From assembly GCF_003696265.1 (NCBI RefSeq), contig NZ_RFFH01000002.1, positions 372,001 through 436,000 on the forward strand: DNA of 64,000 bases, given 5' to 3'. The notes beneath the pieces are model-generated. The model worked only from the letters and a program-made list of their open reading frames with translations, was not told the origin of the DNA and made no database searches. Source of the stretch: Nocardia stercoris. GTDB taxonomy: Bacteria > Actinomycetota > Actinomycetes > Mycobacteriales > Mycobacteriaceae. Shown one piece after another: positions 57,027 through 64,000 of the stretch; the stretch's first letter is position 1, and every line of letters starts with the position of its first letter. Position numbers and translations under genes: made by a program.

Positions 57027-57476
57027 GTGAACGCGGAACCGCACCTGCCCCTGCCGGTCGAATTGCCCCTGGTCGACGAACCGGGTGGTACCGATGTCGA
57101 CCTGAAGACGCAGCTGGTGCGGTTCGTGGCCTCCGGCGGGTTCTCCGCGATCATCGACCTCGGGCTGTACAAGCTGCTGTATCTGGCCGGCCTGCCGCTC
57201 GCGGTGGCGAAGTCGATCAGTTTCGTGGCGGGCACCACGACCGCGTACCTGATCAACCGCCGCTGGACGTTCCGGGCCGAGCCGAGCCGCAAGCGGTTCC
57301 TGGCGGTCGTGGCGCTGTACGGCGTCACGTTCGCCGTGCAGGTGGGGATCAACCAGGTCGTGTACTTCGCGCTGGATCCCACCTGGTGGCGGTTGTACTT
57401 CGCGTTCGTGGTCGCTCAGGGCACCGCGACGGTGATCAATTTCATCGTGCAGCGCGCGGTCATCTTCAAGCTGTAG
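57027..57476 (+). CDS. GtrA-family membrane protein (Rv3789-like)
   Basis: A 149 aa membrane protein with four predicted helices in the GtrA pattern (QLVRFVASGGFSAIIDLGLY, then TAYLINRRWTF and the C-terminal FIVQRAVIF). M. tuberculosis Rv3789 lies beside dprE1 in the same way and has been linked to arabinan/galactan assembly, first as a candidate carrier for decaprenylphosphoryl-arabinose and later as an anchor for a glycosyltransferase. Here it is divergent from dprE1 and not co-directional. The start is the GTG at 57027. Confidence 0.88.
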   Translation: MNAEPHLPLPVELPLVDEPGGTDVDLKTQLVRFVASGGFSAIIDLGLYKLLYLAGLPLAVAKSISFVAGTTTAYLINRRWTFRAEPSRKRFLAVVALYGVTFAVQVGINQVVYFALDPTWWRLYFAFVVAQGTATVINFIVQRAVIFKL

Positions 57477-57482
57477 CGGGTC

Positions 57483-58103
57483 TCAGGATCCGGTGACCAG
57501 CTCGCGGGATTCGGACTTGGCGCCGAAGTAGTCGCCGCCCTTGGCCCGCACGTTGTCGGTGCCCCATTCGCGCGGCTGTCGTTCCGCGGGGACCAGGCGC
57601 GGAATGTGCTTGCGGCAGTGGATGTATGCCTCGACGACGTCGACCACGATCCAGTGCTCGGCCACCTTGCCGCGCTCGTTGACAGGCAGGTCGGGGACGG
57701 AACGCCGCAGGATGTACTCCTCGACGATGCGCGCGGTGCCGTTGATGTGCAGGCCGATCAGCTCTTCGGTGAAGTCGATGAGCATGATCCCGATGTGCGG
57801 GTTCTCGGAGATGTTGCCCATGCTGGCCATCACCCCGTTGCCGCGGTACTCGGGGTAGGCCAGCGTGTGGTCGTCGATGATATGCAGGAAGCCCGGTTTG
57901 CCGGCGCGGAAGCTGGAGTCGCATTCGCCGTGGCGATCGGCGGTGGCGATGAACGCCATGTCGCGGGCCTTGACGAACTCGATCATCTTGGAATTCAGCC
58001 GGTCCAGGACTTGCTCGTCGTAGAAGCGCTCGGCTCGGTCGGTCGTGCCGTACCGTTCTTGAAGTTCCCGCTCGCCGCTGCTGCCATACCCGTCGAGTGG
58101 CAT
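57483..58103 (-). CDS. Pyridoxamine 5'-phosphate oxidase-fold flavin-binding protein
   Basis: A 206 aa protein of the split-barrel PNPOx-like superfamily. It shows the conserved block FIATADRHGECDSSFRAGKP, then YRGNGVMASMGNISENP and GLHINGTARIVEE, as in bacterial FMN-binding reductases of this fold. It probably binds a flavin or related deazaflavin cofactor; its substrate is unknown. It converges on the gtrA-family gene with 6 bp between stops. The ATG at 58103 follows GAAAGGGGCGG. Confidence 0.85.
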   Translation of the reverse strand: MPLDGYGSSGERELQERYGTTDRAERFYDEQVLDRLNSKMIEFVKARDMAFIATADRHGECDSSFRAGKPGFLHIIDDHTLAYPEYRGNGVMASMGNISENPHIGIMLIDFTEELIGLHINGTARIVEEYILRRSVPDLPVNERGKVAEHWIVVDVVEAYIHCRKHIPRLVPAERQPREWGTDNVRAKGGDYFGAKSESRELVTGS

Positions 58104-58759
58104 GTCCGCCCCTTTCGGTAGCTGGATTCCGCATCCGCGAGGCTCCGCACTGAACCCCCATCGGATTCAAAGCGTAACGGGCATAACAGGTTTACCGGAC
58201 GAAACGAAAAAACCCGATGTAGAAGTACTGCTACCCGAAAACTTGCCGTAACCTGCGCGGGCCTCCTATTCAGATTCCTCCGCGCGGAATTGGTACGCAA
58301 GGGACAGTTTTGGTGATCGCTGCCGGGTAGCCGTGCCCGGCGGGGTGCCGGGACGAGCTGTAATCGTTGCAGGACAAGGAGATTCACCCGATTGCGTTGT
58401 CTGCATTGCAATATTTGCGGGCGGAAAGCTGAAATGTCCGCTGCGTAAGACTCCTTGCGCGGGGGTGACCCGGAAGTGCTTGTTACCCAACATCTTCGAT
58501 CTCCGCCTCGGACATTCCGGGCGGCGCTGCGGACGCCGGAGCCGAGTGGATGCCGGTGGGTCCGTTGCCGGATACGCCGCCGGAAACCGGCACCACCCGG
58601 ACTGTATGCGTCGGGGTGGGAGCGTGCTCGATATCGGGCCCGGCGCTCCGAGCGATACTCGAGCAATCGCGCAGCGATTTGTCAGTTATCGGGCGAATCG
58701 GCCCGCCGGAGTGGCGGATCGAGTGTTCGTGAACAGCCGCCGCGGTGGCGCGGATCGGC
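58104..58759. other. 656-bp region without a recognisable gene
   Basis: Open frames exist on both strands but none shows a protein-like composition, ribosome-binding site or recognisable motif. The first 250 bases are AT-richer than the rest of the window and include a run of seven A residues near 58210. The left part presumably carries the promoter of the flavin-binding protein gene (TACGCT on the minus strand near 58170). The rest is unexplained. Confidence 0.5.
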
Positions 58760-59254
58760 TCAGCTGGCGATGCTGGCCAGCTGGGGGCGGCGCTGCGAGG
58801 TCACGGCGCGCACCGCGGCCGACAATGCCACCACCGGCGGCGTCCAGCGGGCGTCGGCGGGCGCGACGCCCCAGGTCGCGGAGCTGGCGGAGACCCGCGA
58901 CGGTGGCAGCGGAACCCCGGCGCCGTCGGTGTGCACGGTCGCGCCGGCCGCGCGCAGGGCGGCAATCGCCAAGGCGGCCTTCCGGATTCCCGTCACCAGG
59001 TGCACCTCGCGGCGCTCGGCGCCGGGGAACTCGATGACCGGTCCGGTCAGGTTGTTTACCTGCAGGAATGTGCGGACGGTGGCGGCGAGCTCGCCGGTCA
59101 CCTCGACGCCCGAGATGTTCTCGTCGGTGATCAGGCAGACGCCGTTGGCCGTTTCGGCAACCGTCCACCCGCGCTCGGTATAGTCCTGCACGATTTCGGC
59201 GAGGGTCGTCGCCGAGACGGAAGTCGTCGACTGCGTGCGCACTGGCTTCTCCAT
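58760..59254 (-). CDS. Hypothetical protein, possibly primase/polymerase-like C-terminal region
   Basis: A 164 aa soluble protein I cannot assign firmly. It begins MEKPVRTQSTT and contains TLAEIVQDYTERGWTVAE, then GPVIEFPGAERREVHLVTG and PLPPSRVSASSATWGVAP. The last motif recalls the PLPPS...GPVxW element of small actinobacterial primase/polymerase-like proteins, but no catalytic residues of that family are evident. The start at 59254 (ATG) has only a GGGG upstream; an ATG 30 bases earlier is an alternative. It is divergent from the DUF4282-like gene. Confidence 0.65.
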   Translation of the reverse strand: MEKPVRTQSTTSVSATTLAEIVQDYTERGWTVAETANGVCLITDENISGVEVTGELAATVRTFLQVNNLTGPVIEFPGAERREVHLVTGIRKAALAIAALRAAGATVHTDGAGVPLPPSRVSASSATWGVAPADARWTPPVVALSAAVRAVTSQRRPQLASIAS

Positions 59255-59450
59255 TCCCCGGGTAGCTCTGGTACTTCGCATCTGCTCGTGGGAGTTATCG
59301 CTCGGTGGCGACTGCCGTGTTACACCTCGGCAAAACTTTTTCCCGGGAGTGGATTCCAGCACACCGTGCGGGTTCGAGGAACATCGGCTGTGGTGTGCGG
59401 CTGTCGGCTCGGCCATTGCCCAGGTGCCCGCGCCGGGGGAGGATGCGGAC

Positions 59451-60011
59451 ATGACTGATGAGCCGCTGGGGCAGGACCGGATCGAGCCGGTCGAGGAGAG
59501 CGACCCTCGGCTCTTCGCGTTGCGCGAGAGCGCGAGCCGCCGGCTGTCCCGGCATCTGGCCGTCGATCTGGAAGCCGACGACATCGATGCCGAGGAGCGG
59601 ACCTTCCGCGGCTGGGTGGACGCCGCCGGTCGCGCGCTGCTGGATATGCAGTTCCGGCGCTCGGCCACCGAAACCCTGCTGCCGCTTGCCTATCCGCTGG
59701 GTCTGGTCGGTGCGGTCGTGGCGCCGGTGGTGCTCACGGTGCTGATCTGGCACTCGTCGCTGGTGCTGGGGTTGCTGTTCGCGGTGTTCGTGGCGGTACC
59801 GCTGGCGCTGGTGCTCGCCGCCGTCGTTCGCCTGATGCTCGAGTTCGTGCTCAACACATCGTTGTTGGTGCGCCGGGTCGATCACATCACCGATCTGGCC
59901 GACGATCTGTTCCAGGTGTTGTCCGAGGTCGCCGAACCGGTGAGCCAGCTGTCGGAGGACGTGCGCGCCGTCCAGTTCTGGCGGTTCCGAAAACGCCCTG
60001 CCAGAAAGTAA
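59451..60011 (+). CDS. DUF4282-like membrane protein
   Basis: A 186 aa protein with a soluble acidic N-terminus (about 75 residues), then a DUF4282-like module: DMQFRRSATETLLPLAYPLG, two membrane helices, and an amphipathic segment with the conserved RLMLEFVLN and RRVDHITDL. The C-terminal part is a coiled-coil-like acidic helix. The function of the family is unknown. The ATG at 59451 follows GGGGGAGGATG. Confidence 0.75.
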   Translation: MTDEPLGQDRIEPVEESDPRLFALRESASRRLSRHLAVDLEADDIDAEERTFRGWVDAAGRALLDMQFRRSATETLLPLAYPLGLVGAVVAPVVLTVLIWHSSLVLGLLFAVFVAVPLALVLAAVVRLMLEFVLNTSLLVRRVDHITDLADDLFQVLSEVAEPVSQLSEDVRAVQFWRFRKRPARK

Positions 60012-60096
60012 TCCTGTTCTGCGCTTGGGTGCCGATGGCGTAACTGAGACGAACTGGGTGCCCGGTGCTGGCATCACTGTGCAAGAATCCGTCCCG

Positions 60097-60124
60097 TACG
60101 GCAGGTGAATCCAGACCTGCCGTA
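60097..60124. promoter_or_regulatory. Perfect palindrome upstream of the XRE regulator
   Basis: TACGGCAGGT at 60097-60106 and ACCTGCCGTA at 60115-60124 form a perfect 10-bp inverted repeat with an 8-bp spacer, 63 nt before the regulator start codon. Half-site centres are 18 bp apart, less than two helical turns. It is a likely operator, most simply for the regulator itself. Confidence 0.6.
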
Positions 60125-60187
60125 AGGGTTTTGCCGTTCGGTGGGCCGCGAGAGCGAGTACGATCGGCGCACTGGACAGGGGGAAGC

Positions 60188-61060
60188 ATGGCTTTACCGC
60201 ACGGGATCACCGGTTCGACGATGCCGAGGCGGCAGCTGGGGCGGCAGCTGCGTGACCTGCGCAATCGGGCGCGGATGACCACGCGGGTCGCCGCGCAGCA
60301 GTTGGAGTGGTCCGAGGCGAAGATCTGGCGGATCGAAACCGGCCAGACCTCGCTGCGCAGCCTCGACGTCGAGGCGATGTGCAAGGTGTACGGCGCGCCC
60401 GCCGAGATGGTCGGCCCGCTCGCGAGCCTCGCTCGGGAAACCAAGGCCAGGGGTTGGTGGACCGAATACAGCGATGTGATCGCCGAGGGCTTCGACGTCT
60501 ACATCGGCCTCGAGGAGGCAGCCGGCCGGCTGTACACCTATGAGAACGAACTGATTCCGGGCCTGTTGCAGACCGAGGAGTACGCGCGTGCGGTGCTCGC
60601 GGGTGCCCGACCCGGCATGCTGCCCGACGAGGCGGACCGGCGCTGGGCCGTACGGGCCGCGCGACAGACGCTCATCACGCGCAACGACTCACCGCTCCGC
60701 CTGCGTGCGGTGATCGCGGAATCCGCGCTGGTGCACCGGGTCGGGGGGAAGGCCGTGATGGCCGGACAACTCGAGCACCTGCTGCAGCTGGCGCAGCATC
60801 CGAACGTGGACCTGCGGGTGGTGCCCGCCGACTGTGGCTACCACGACGGTCTGGACGCGGGCCGCTTCGTGCTGCTCGAATTTCCCGAGGCCGCAGGTGA
60901 TCTGCCCGAACCGCCGGTCGTCTACGTCGAAAGCTTCATCGGCTCAGCCTATTTCGACAAGGACATCGAGGTCGACCGCTTCCGCGGCGCCTTCCAGGGG
61001 ATCGAAGCCGCCGCGGTAGGTGCGCGCGAGCCGATCGAACGGGCCCTGCAGGCGCTGTGA
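60188..61060 (+). CDS. XRE-family regulator with a DUF5753 domain
   Basis: A 290 aa DNA-binding protein. Residues 12-75 are a helix-turn-helix (RRQLGRQLRDLRNRARMTTR and WSEAKIWRIETGQTS), followed by the DUF5753 ligand-like domain (ELIPGLLQTEEYARAVL, RAVIAESALVHRVG and LLEFPEAAGDLP). Such proteins are abundant in Streptomyces and Nocardia, usually beside a small DUF397 gene; I found none here. The ATG at 60188 follows GGGGGAAG. A perfect palindrome upstream suggests autoregulation. Confidence 0.9.
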   Translation: MALPHGITGSTMPRRQLGRQLRDLRNRARMTTRVAAQQLEWSEAKIWRIETGQTSLRSLDVEAMCKVYGAPAEMVGPLASLARETKARGWWTEYSDVIAEGFDVYIGLEEAAGRLYTYENELIPGLLQTEEYARAVLAGARPGMLPDEADRRWAVRAARQTLITRNDSPLRLRAVIAESALVHRVGGKAVMAGQLEHLLQLAQHPNVDLRVVPADCGYHDGLDAGRFVLLEFPEAAGDLPEPPVVYVESFIGSAYFDKDIEVDRFRGAFQGIEAAAVGAREPIERALQAL

Positions 61061-61395
61061 GCCGCCGGCCGCGGGCCGACGGGTGAGTGGGGCGACGAGA
61101 TCCGCTGCGGGCGAACGACGATGTGGGTCCGCCGCCAGGACTGGGTTGTGCCGGTGGGGATCCGGGCGCGACCAGGGCCGCGCTCCTAATCCGTGGCCGC
61201 GAAATCCGCTGGGCCGGAAACTGTCCGGTGCGGTGCCGCGCGGCGTCGCGGTCCTCGGCCAGTACTTCGCGGGTGGTGCGCTGACGCGCGTGGCCCAGAC
61301 CGCAGGCCGCGAATCCGGTCCTGATGGCCGCTGATCCCATTGTGCGGCATAGGGTTTCGCGGGAACGCGGTCGCCCGTTGGGCCACGGGGCCTCA
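61061..61395. other. 335-bp region between convergent regulators, no gene seen
   Basis: No open frame here resembles a protein, and no DUF397-like partner of the upstream regulator is visible. I saw no strong hairpin. Confidence 0.5.
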
Positions 61396-61932
61396 TCAGT
61401 GCAGGGTGCGTTCCAAGACTTCGCGGTGGGTGGGCGCGGCCGCCGCGTGGGTGGCCCGGCCCTGGTCGGTGACGCAGATGAAGATCGCGCGGCGGTCGAA
61501 GTCGCACAGGTCGCGTTCGACCAGGCCGTCCTTCTCCAGTCGGGCCACCGTGCGGGACAGTGCGCTCTGACTCAGGTGGATGTCTTCGGCGAGCTCGCTC
61601 ATCCGGTACTTCTCGGAGCCGGTGTCGAGCAGGCGGTCCAGGGTTTCGAACTCGCTGAGGCCGATGCCGTGCCGCTTCTGTAGTTCGTTCTCCAGGGCGC
61701 AGGACACCGAGGCGTGTACGCAGAGCAGCTTGCGCCATTCGGCCACCAGCGGATCGGCGGTTGCGTGCGGAGTCGAATCCGCGGCGCGACCCGGTGTGTC
61801 GTCCGCGGTGTGACTCGCGATGTCCGGTACCGCCGCGTCGGCCGCGGTGGGCGCCGGAAGATCCGGGTGGCCGGGCCGGGGTGCCTTGTGGGCGCCCGGC
61901 CGGTCGACGGACGTTGTCGACAGCTTGGACAT
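61396..61932 (-). CDS. MarR-family transcriptional regulator
   Basis: A 178 aa winged-helix regulator with an unusual Ala/Pro/His-rich N-terminal extension of about 60 residues before the MarR domain (residues about 65-178; LLDTGSEKYRMSELAEDIHL, SQSALSRTVARLEKDGLVER and the wing DLCDFDRRAIFICVT). It is divergent from an efflux gene, with two matching palindromes between them, so it most likely represses both until a ligand binds. The start is the ATG at 61932. Confidence 0.9.
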   Translation of the reverse strand: MSKLSTTSVDRPGAHKAPRPGHPDLPAPTAADAAVPDIASHTADDTPGRAADSTPHATADPLVAEWRKLLCVHASVSCALENELQKRHGIGLSEFETLDRLLDTGSEKYRMSELAEDIHLSQSALSRTVARLEKDGLVERDLCDFDRRAIFICVTDQGRATHAAAAPTHREVLERTLH

Positions 61933-61961
61933 GACCAGATCCTAGTGCCTGGGGTCGAAAG

Positions 61962-62003
61962 ATGCAAGTGCATTAAATGTCTGGACAAATTATGCGTGCG
62001 CAT
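61962..62003. promoter_or_regulatory. Paired palindromic operators between marR and the MFS gene
   Basis: ATGCAAGTGCAT at 61962-61973 and ATGCGTGCGCAT at 61992-62003 share the form ATGCR-N2-YGCAT. Their centres are 30 bp apart, close to three helical turns, which puts them on the same DNA face. The second ends 14 nt before the MFS ATG, so binding would block its transcription. Confidence 0.65.
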
Positions 62004-62017
62004 CTAAATTTCTCGGC

Positions 62018-63481
62018 ATGACTTCCACGGCAACCCAACCGGCCGCCGCGGCGACCGGTACCCAGTGGTCCGCCCGGCTCTGGGCGATGCTCATCACGCT
62101 GTGCATCGTGCTGTTCCTCGACGGCCTCGACGTCTCCATGATCGGCGTCGCCCTGCCCTCCATCGGCGACGAACTCCACCTGTCCACCTCGACCCTGCAA
62201 TGGCTGGTCAGCGGCTACGTCCTCGGCTACGGCGGCCTGCTGCTGCTCGGCGGCCGCACCGCCGACCTGCTCGGCCGGCGCAGCGTATTCCTCATCGCCC
62301 TGGGCGTTTTCGCGCTCGCCTCACTGTCCGGAGCGCTGGTCAGCTCGGCCGCGCTGCTGATCGCGACCCGCTTCGTCAAGGGCCTGGCGGCCGCGTTCAC
62401 CGCGCCCACCGGCCTGTCGATCATCACCACCAACTTCGCCGAGGGCCCCGCCCGCAACAAGGCCCTGTCCATCTACGTCGTGTTCGGCGCGGGCGGATAC
62501 TCCATGGGCCTGGTGTTCGGCGGACTGATGACCGGTCTCGGCTGGCGCTGGACCTTCCTGCTCCCCGTGCCGATCGCGCTGGCCGCGCTGGTCGCCGCCG
62601 CGTTCCTGGTCCCGCGGGACAAGAAGGCCGACGAAGGCGGCCACGACCTGCTCGGTGCGCTGCTGTCCACGGCCGCCATGCTGCTGCTGGTGTTCACCGT
62701 CGTGTCGGCGCCCGCCGCCGGCTGGGGTTCGGCGCGGACCGTCGGTTCCTTCGCCGCGGTCGCCGCGCTGCTCGCCGCGTTCGTGGTGGTGGAGAACCGG
62801 GTGCGCTACCCGCTGATCCGGCTCGGCATCCTGCGCAAGCCGTCGCTGCTGCGGGCCACCCTGGTGGTCATCACCCTGGCCGGCTCGTACTTCAGCTGGC
62901 AGTTCATCGTGACCCTGTACCTGCAGGACACCCTGAAGTGGTCGCCGCTGCACCTGGCGCTGGCCCTGCTGCCGGTCGGTGTGCTGGTCGCCGCCTCGTC
63001 GGTGTTCTCCGACAAGCTGGTCGACCGCTTCGGCACCGGGCCGATCATCGCGGTCACCACGACCGTGATGTCGATCGGCTACTTCCTGTTCCTGCGCCTG
63101 GACACCGCGCCGTCCTACGTCGCGGTCATCCTGCCCGCGGTACTGCTCATCGGCATCGGCTGGATCGGCTTCCCCGCCATCAACATCCAGGCCACCAGCG
63201 GTATCGAGGACGAGGAACAGGGCCTGGCGGCCGGCGTGCTGCAGACCGGCATGCAGGTCGGCGCGGCGATCGTGCTGGCCGCGAACACCGCGATCATCTC
63301 CTCCGGATCGCACGGTGACGGCTCCCCGGCCGCCCTGCTGCACAGCTACCGTCCCGGCCTGATCTTCGCCGGCGTGGTCTGCGCGATCGGCGCCCTGATC
63401 GCGATGACCGCCTTCCTCCCCGGCCGCACGGTCACCGAGACCGTCGCGGAGCAGGACGAAGAGGAGTTGATCGCCGCGTAA
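62018..63481 (+). CDS. MFS drug:H+ antiporter, DHA2/EmrB-QacA type
   Basis: A 487 aa efflux pump with about 14 predicted membrane segments. It shows the motif-A loop GGRTADLLGRRSVF, the DHA motif LDGLDVSMIGVALPSI in helix 1, and motif C-like Gly-rich FGAGGYSMGLVFGG in helix 5. It probably exports a hydrophobic drug or metabolite; the substrate is unknown. The acidic tail (EQDEEELIAA) is cytoplasmic. The ATG at 62018 lies just after the operators, with a very short leader. A 14-bp hairpin follows the gene. Confidence 0.92.
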   Translation: MTSTATQPAAAATGTQWSARLWAMLITLCIVLFLDGLDVSMIGVALPSIGDELHLSTSTLQWLVSGYVLGYGGLLLLGGRTADLLGRRSVFLIALGVFALASLSGALVSSAALLIATRFVKGLAAAFTAPTGLSIITTNFAEGPARNKALSIYVVFGAGGYSMGLVFGGLMTGLGWRWTFLLPVPIALAALVAAAFLVPRDKKADEGGHDLLGALLSTAAMLLLVFTVVSAPAAGWGSARTVGSFAAVAALLAAFVVVENRVRYPLIRLGILRKPSLLRATLVVITLAGSYFSWQFIVTLYLQDTLKWSPLHLALALLPVGVLVAASSVFSDKLVDRFGTGPIIAVTTTVMSIGYFLFLRLDTAPSYVAVILPAVLLIGIGWIGFPAINIQATSGIEDEEQGLAAGVLQTGMQVGAAIVLAANTAIISSGSHGDGSPAALLHSYRPGLIFAGVVCAIGALIAMTAFLPGRTVTETVAEQDEEELIAA

Positions 63482-63500
63482 TCGGTTCGGCCGCAACGGA

Positions 63501-63532
63501 AACGGACGTCACCCGCATGGGTGACGTCCGTT
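63501..63532 (+). terminator. Stem-loop after the MFS gene
   Basis: AACGGACGTCACCC at 63501-63514 and GGGTGACGTCCGTT at 63519-63532 form a perfect 14-bp hairpin with a GCAT loop, 19 nt after the stop. No long T-tract follows. Confidence 0.65.
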
Positions 63533-63660
63533 GCGTTATCGGGGGACCAGGAGTTGCTCGGTCGCGGGTGCGGTCCCGCAACCCCGCCGCGGTGTCGCGC
63601 GTCCGGCCGGTGCGTGATCTGCTGTTGTCGCGCCACACGTTTCGCGACGGAAGGGGATCA

Positions 63661-63981
63661 ATGGCAAACGCGGCAGAATTCGCGATCGTTCCGACCGATG
63701 TCTCCGACGCGGGCAAATTCGCTCAGGACACCGCCACCAACCTGATCGCCGGCATCCAATCCGCCGACGCCGATGTGAAGGCGCTCGAGGCCACGTGGAA
63801 AGGTAACGCGGCCCGCGCCTACATCATCGGGTGGGAATCGGCACGCGCGGCGGCAGTCGAGGTTCTCGATGCGCTCACCGCCATGGGGGAGCTGCTGGGA
63901 GTGACCGTCGCCCAGCTCGATGCGCAGGATGCCCGCAACGCCGCGGACATCGCCGGCTTCCTGGACCTGCCGCCCCTGTGA
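63661..63981 (+). CDS. WXG100-family (ESAT-6-like) protein
   Basis: A 106 aa helical protein of the WXG100 superfamily, with the hairpin-turn motif W-K-G in EATWKGNAARAYI between two long amphipathic helices. Such proteins are usually secreted as dimers by type VII (ESX) systems. There is no signal peptide. The ATG at 63661 follows GGAAGGGGATC. Its stop overlaps the GTG of the next, cut-off gene, the coupling expected for a WXG100 partner pair. Confidence 0.85.
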   Translation: MANAAEFAIVPTDVSDAGKFAQDTATNLIAGIQSADADVKALEATWKGNAARAYIIGWESARAAAVEVLDALTAMGELLGVTVAQLDAQDARNAADIAGFLDLPPL

Positions 63982-64000
63982 CCGCGCCGGCCGACACCGT
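63978..64000 (+). CDS. Start of a gene downstream of the WXG100 gene, cut by the window edge
   Basis: GTG at 63978 overlaps the preceding TGA; only seven full codons (MTAPADT) are visible. Translational coupling to a WXG100 gene suggests a second WXG100 or another ESX-associated protein, but the sequence seen cannot show this. Confidence 0.4.

Noticed and set aside
58333-59037. Plus-strand frame of 234 codons in the gene-poor region
   Set aside because: Arg-rich composition, no ribosome-binding site, and it runs antisense through the hypothetical gene at 58760-59254.

Overview
The window is about 64 kb of high-GC DNA from a mycolic-acid-containing actinobacterium of the order Mycobacteriales, most likely a Nocardia. 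It carries a nearly complete arabinogalactan and mycolate cell-envelope locus: glf, glfT2, a PAP2 phosphatase, ubiA (dprA), aftB, five mycolyltransferases, a cutinase-like hydrolase, fadD32, pks13, accD4, two emb genes, aftA, dprE2, dprE1 and a gtrA-family gene. The gene order resembles Mycobacterium tuberculosis Rv3789-Rv3811. The multiplied mycolyltransferases, the high GC and the many GTG starts fit Nocardia best; the genus is an inference. I saw no tRNA, rRNA, insertion sequence or CRISPR array.

Layout. (1) Positions 1-7270, minus strand: a peptide-type ABC transporter operon (two permeases, a fused double ATPase, two lipoprotein solute-binding proteins, then the start of a membrane protein). 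(2) 7465-16224: a HAD phosphatase, a decayed toxin-antitoxin pair, an LGFP-containing peptidoglycan amidase divergent from a SpoIID/LytB-domain protein, a MerR/TipAS regulator, a patatin-like hydrolase and a secreted protein of unknown function. (3) 16453-23298, plus strand: glf-glfT2-PAP2-ubiA-aftB, tightly overlapping, which makes and extends galactan and supplies and transfers arabinose. (4) 23546-31522: five tandem Ag85-like mycolyltransferase genes; the last has four LGFP repeats and a long Pro/Ala tail. (5) 31939-42832: DUF732 lipoprotein, Culp6-like cutinase, fadD32, pks13 and accD4, the mycolate condensation machinery. (6) 43308-57476: the arabinan block, with emb1, an SDR, aftA, a broken vapC, emb2, a Uma2 protein, dprE2-dprE1 and gtrA. 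Compared with M. tuberculosis, the aftA-emb2 part runs in the opposite direction to dprE1/2. (7) 57483-64000: a flavin/PNPOx-fold protein, small hypothetical and regulatory genes, a divergent MarR/MFS pair with paired operators, and a WXG100 gene at the right edge.

How the genes fit together. dprE1/dprE2 and ubiA with the PAP2 phosphatase make decaprenylphosphoryl-arabinose, which aftA, emb and aftB polymerise onto the Glf/GlfT2 galactan. FadD32, AccD4 and Pks13 condense mycolate, which the five mycolyltransferases attach to arabinan or trehalose.

The main unusual points are a cluster of DnaA boxes between aftA and emb2, the five-gene mycolyltransferase array with a Pro/Ala-tailed LGFP member, a shared apparently leaderless promoter geometry at the heads of the arabinogalactan transcription units, two decayed toxin-antitoxin remnants, and several clean palindromic operators.
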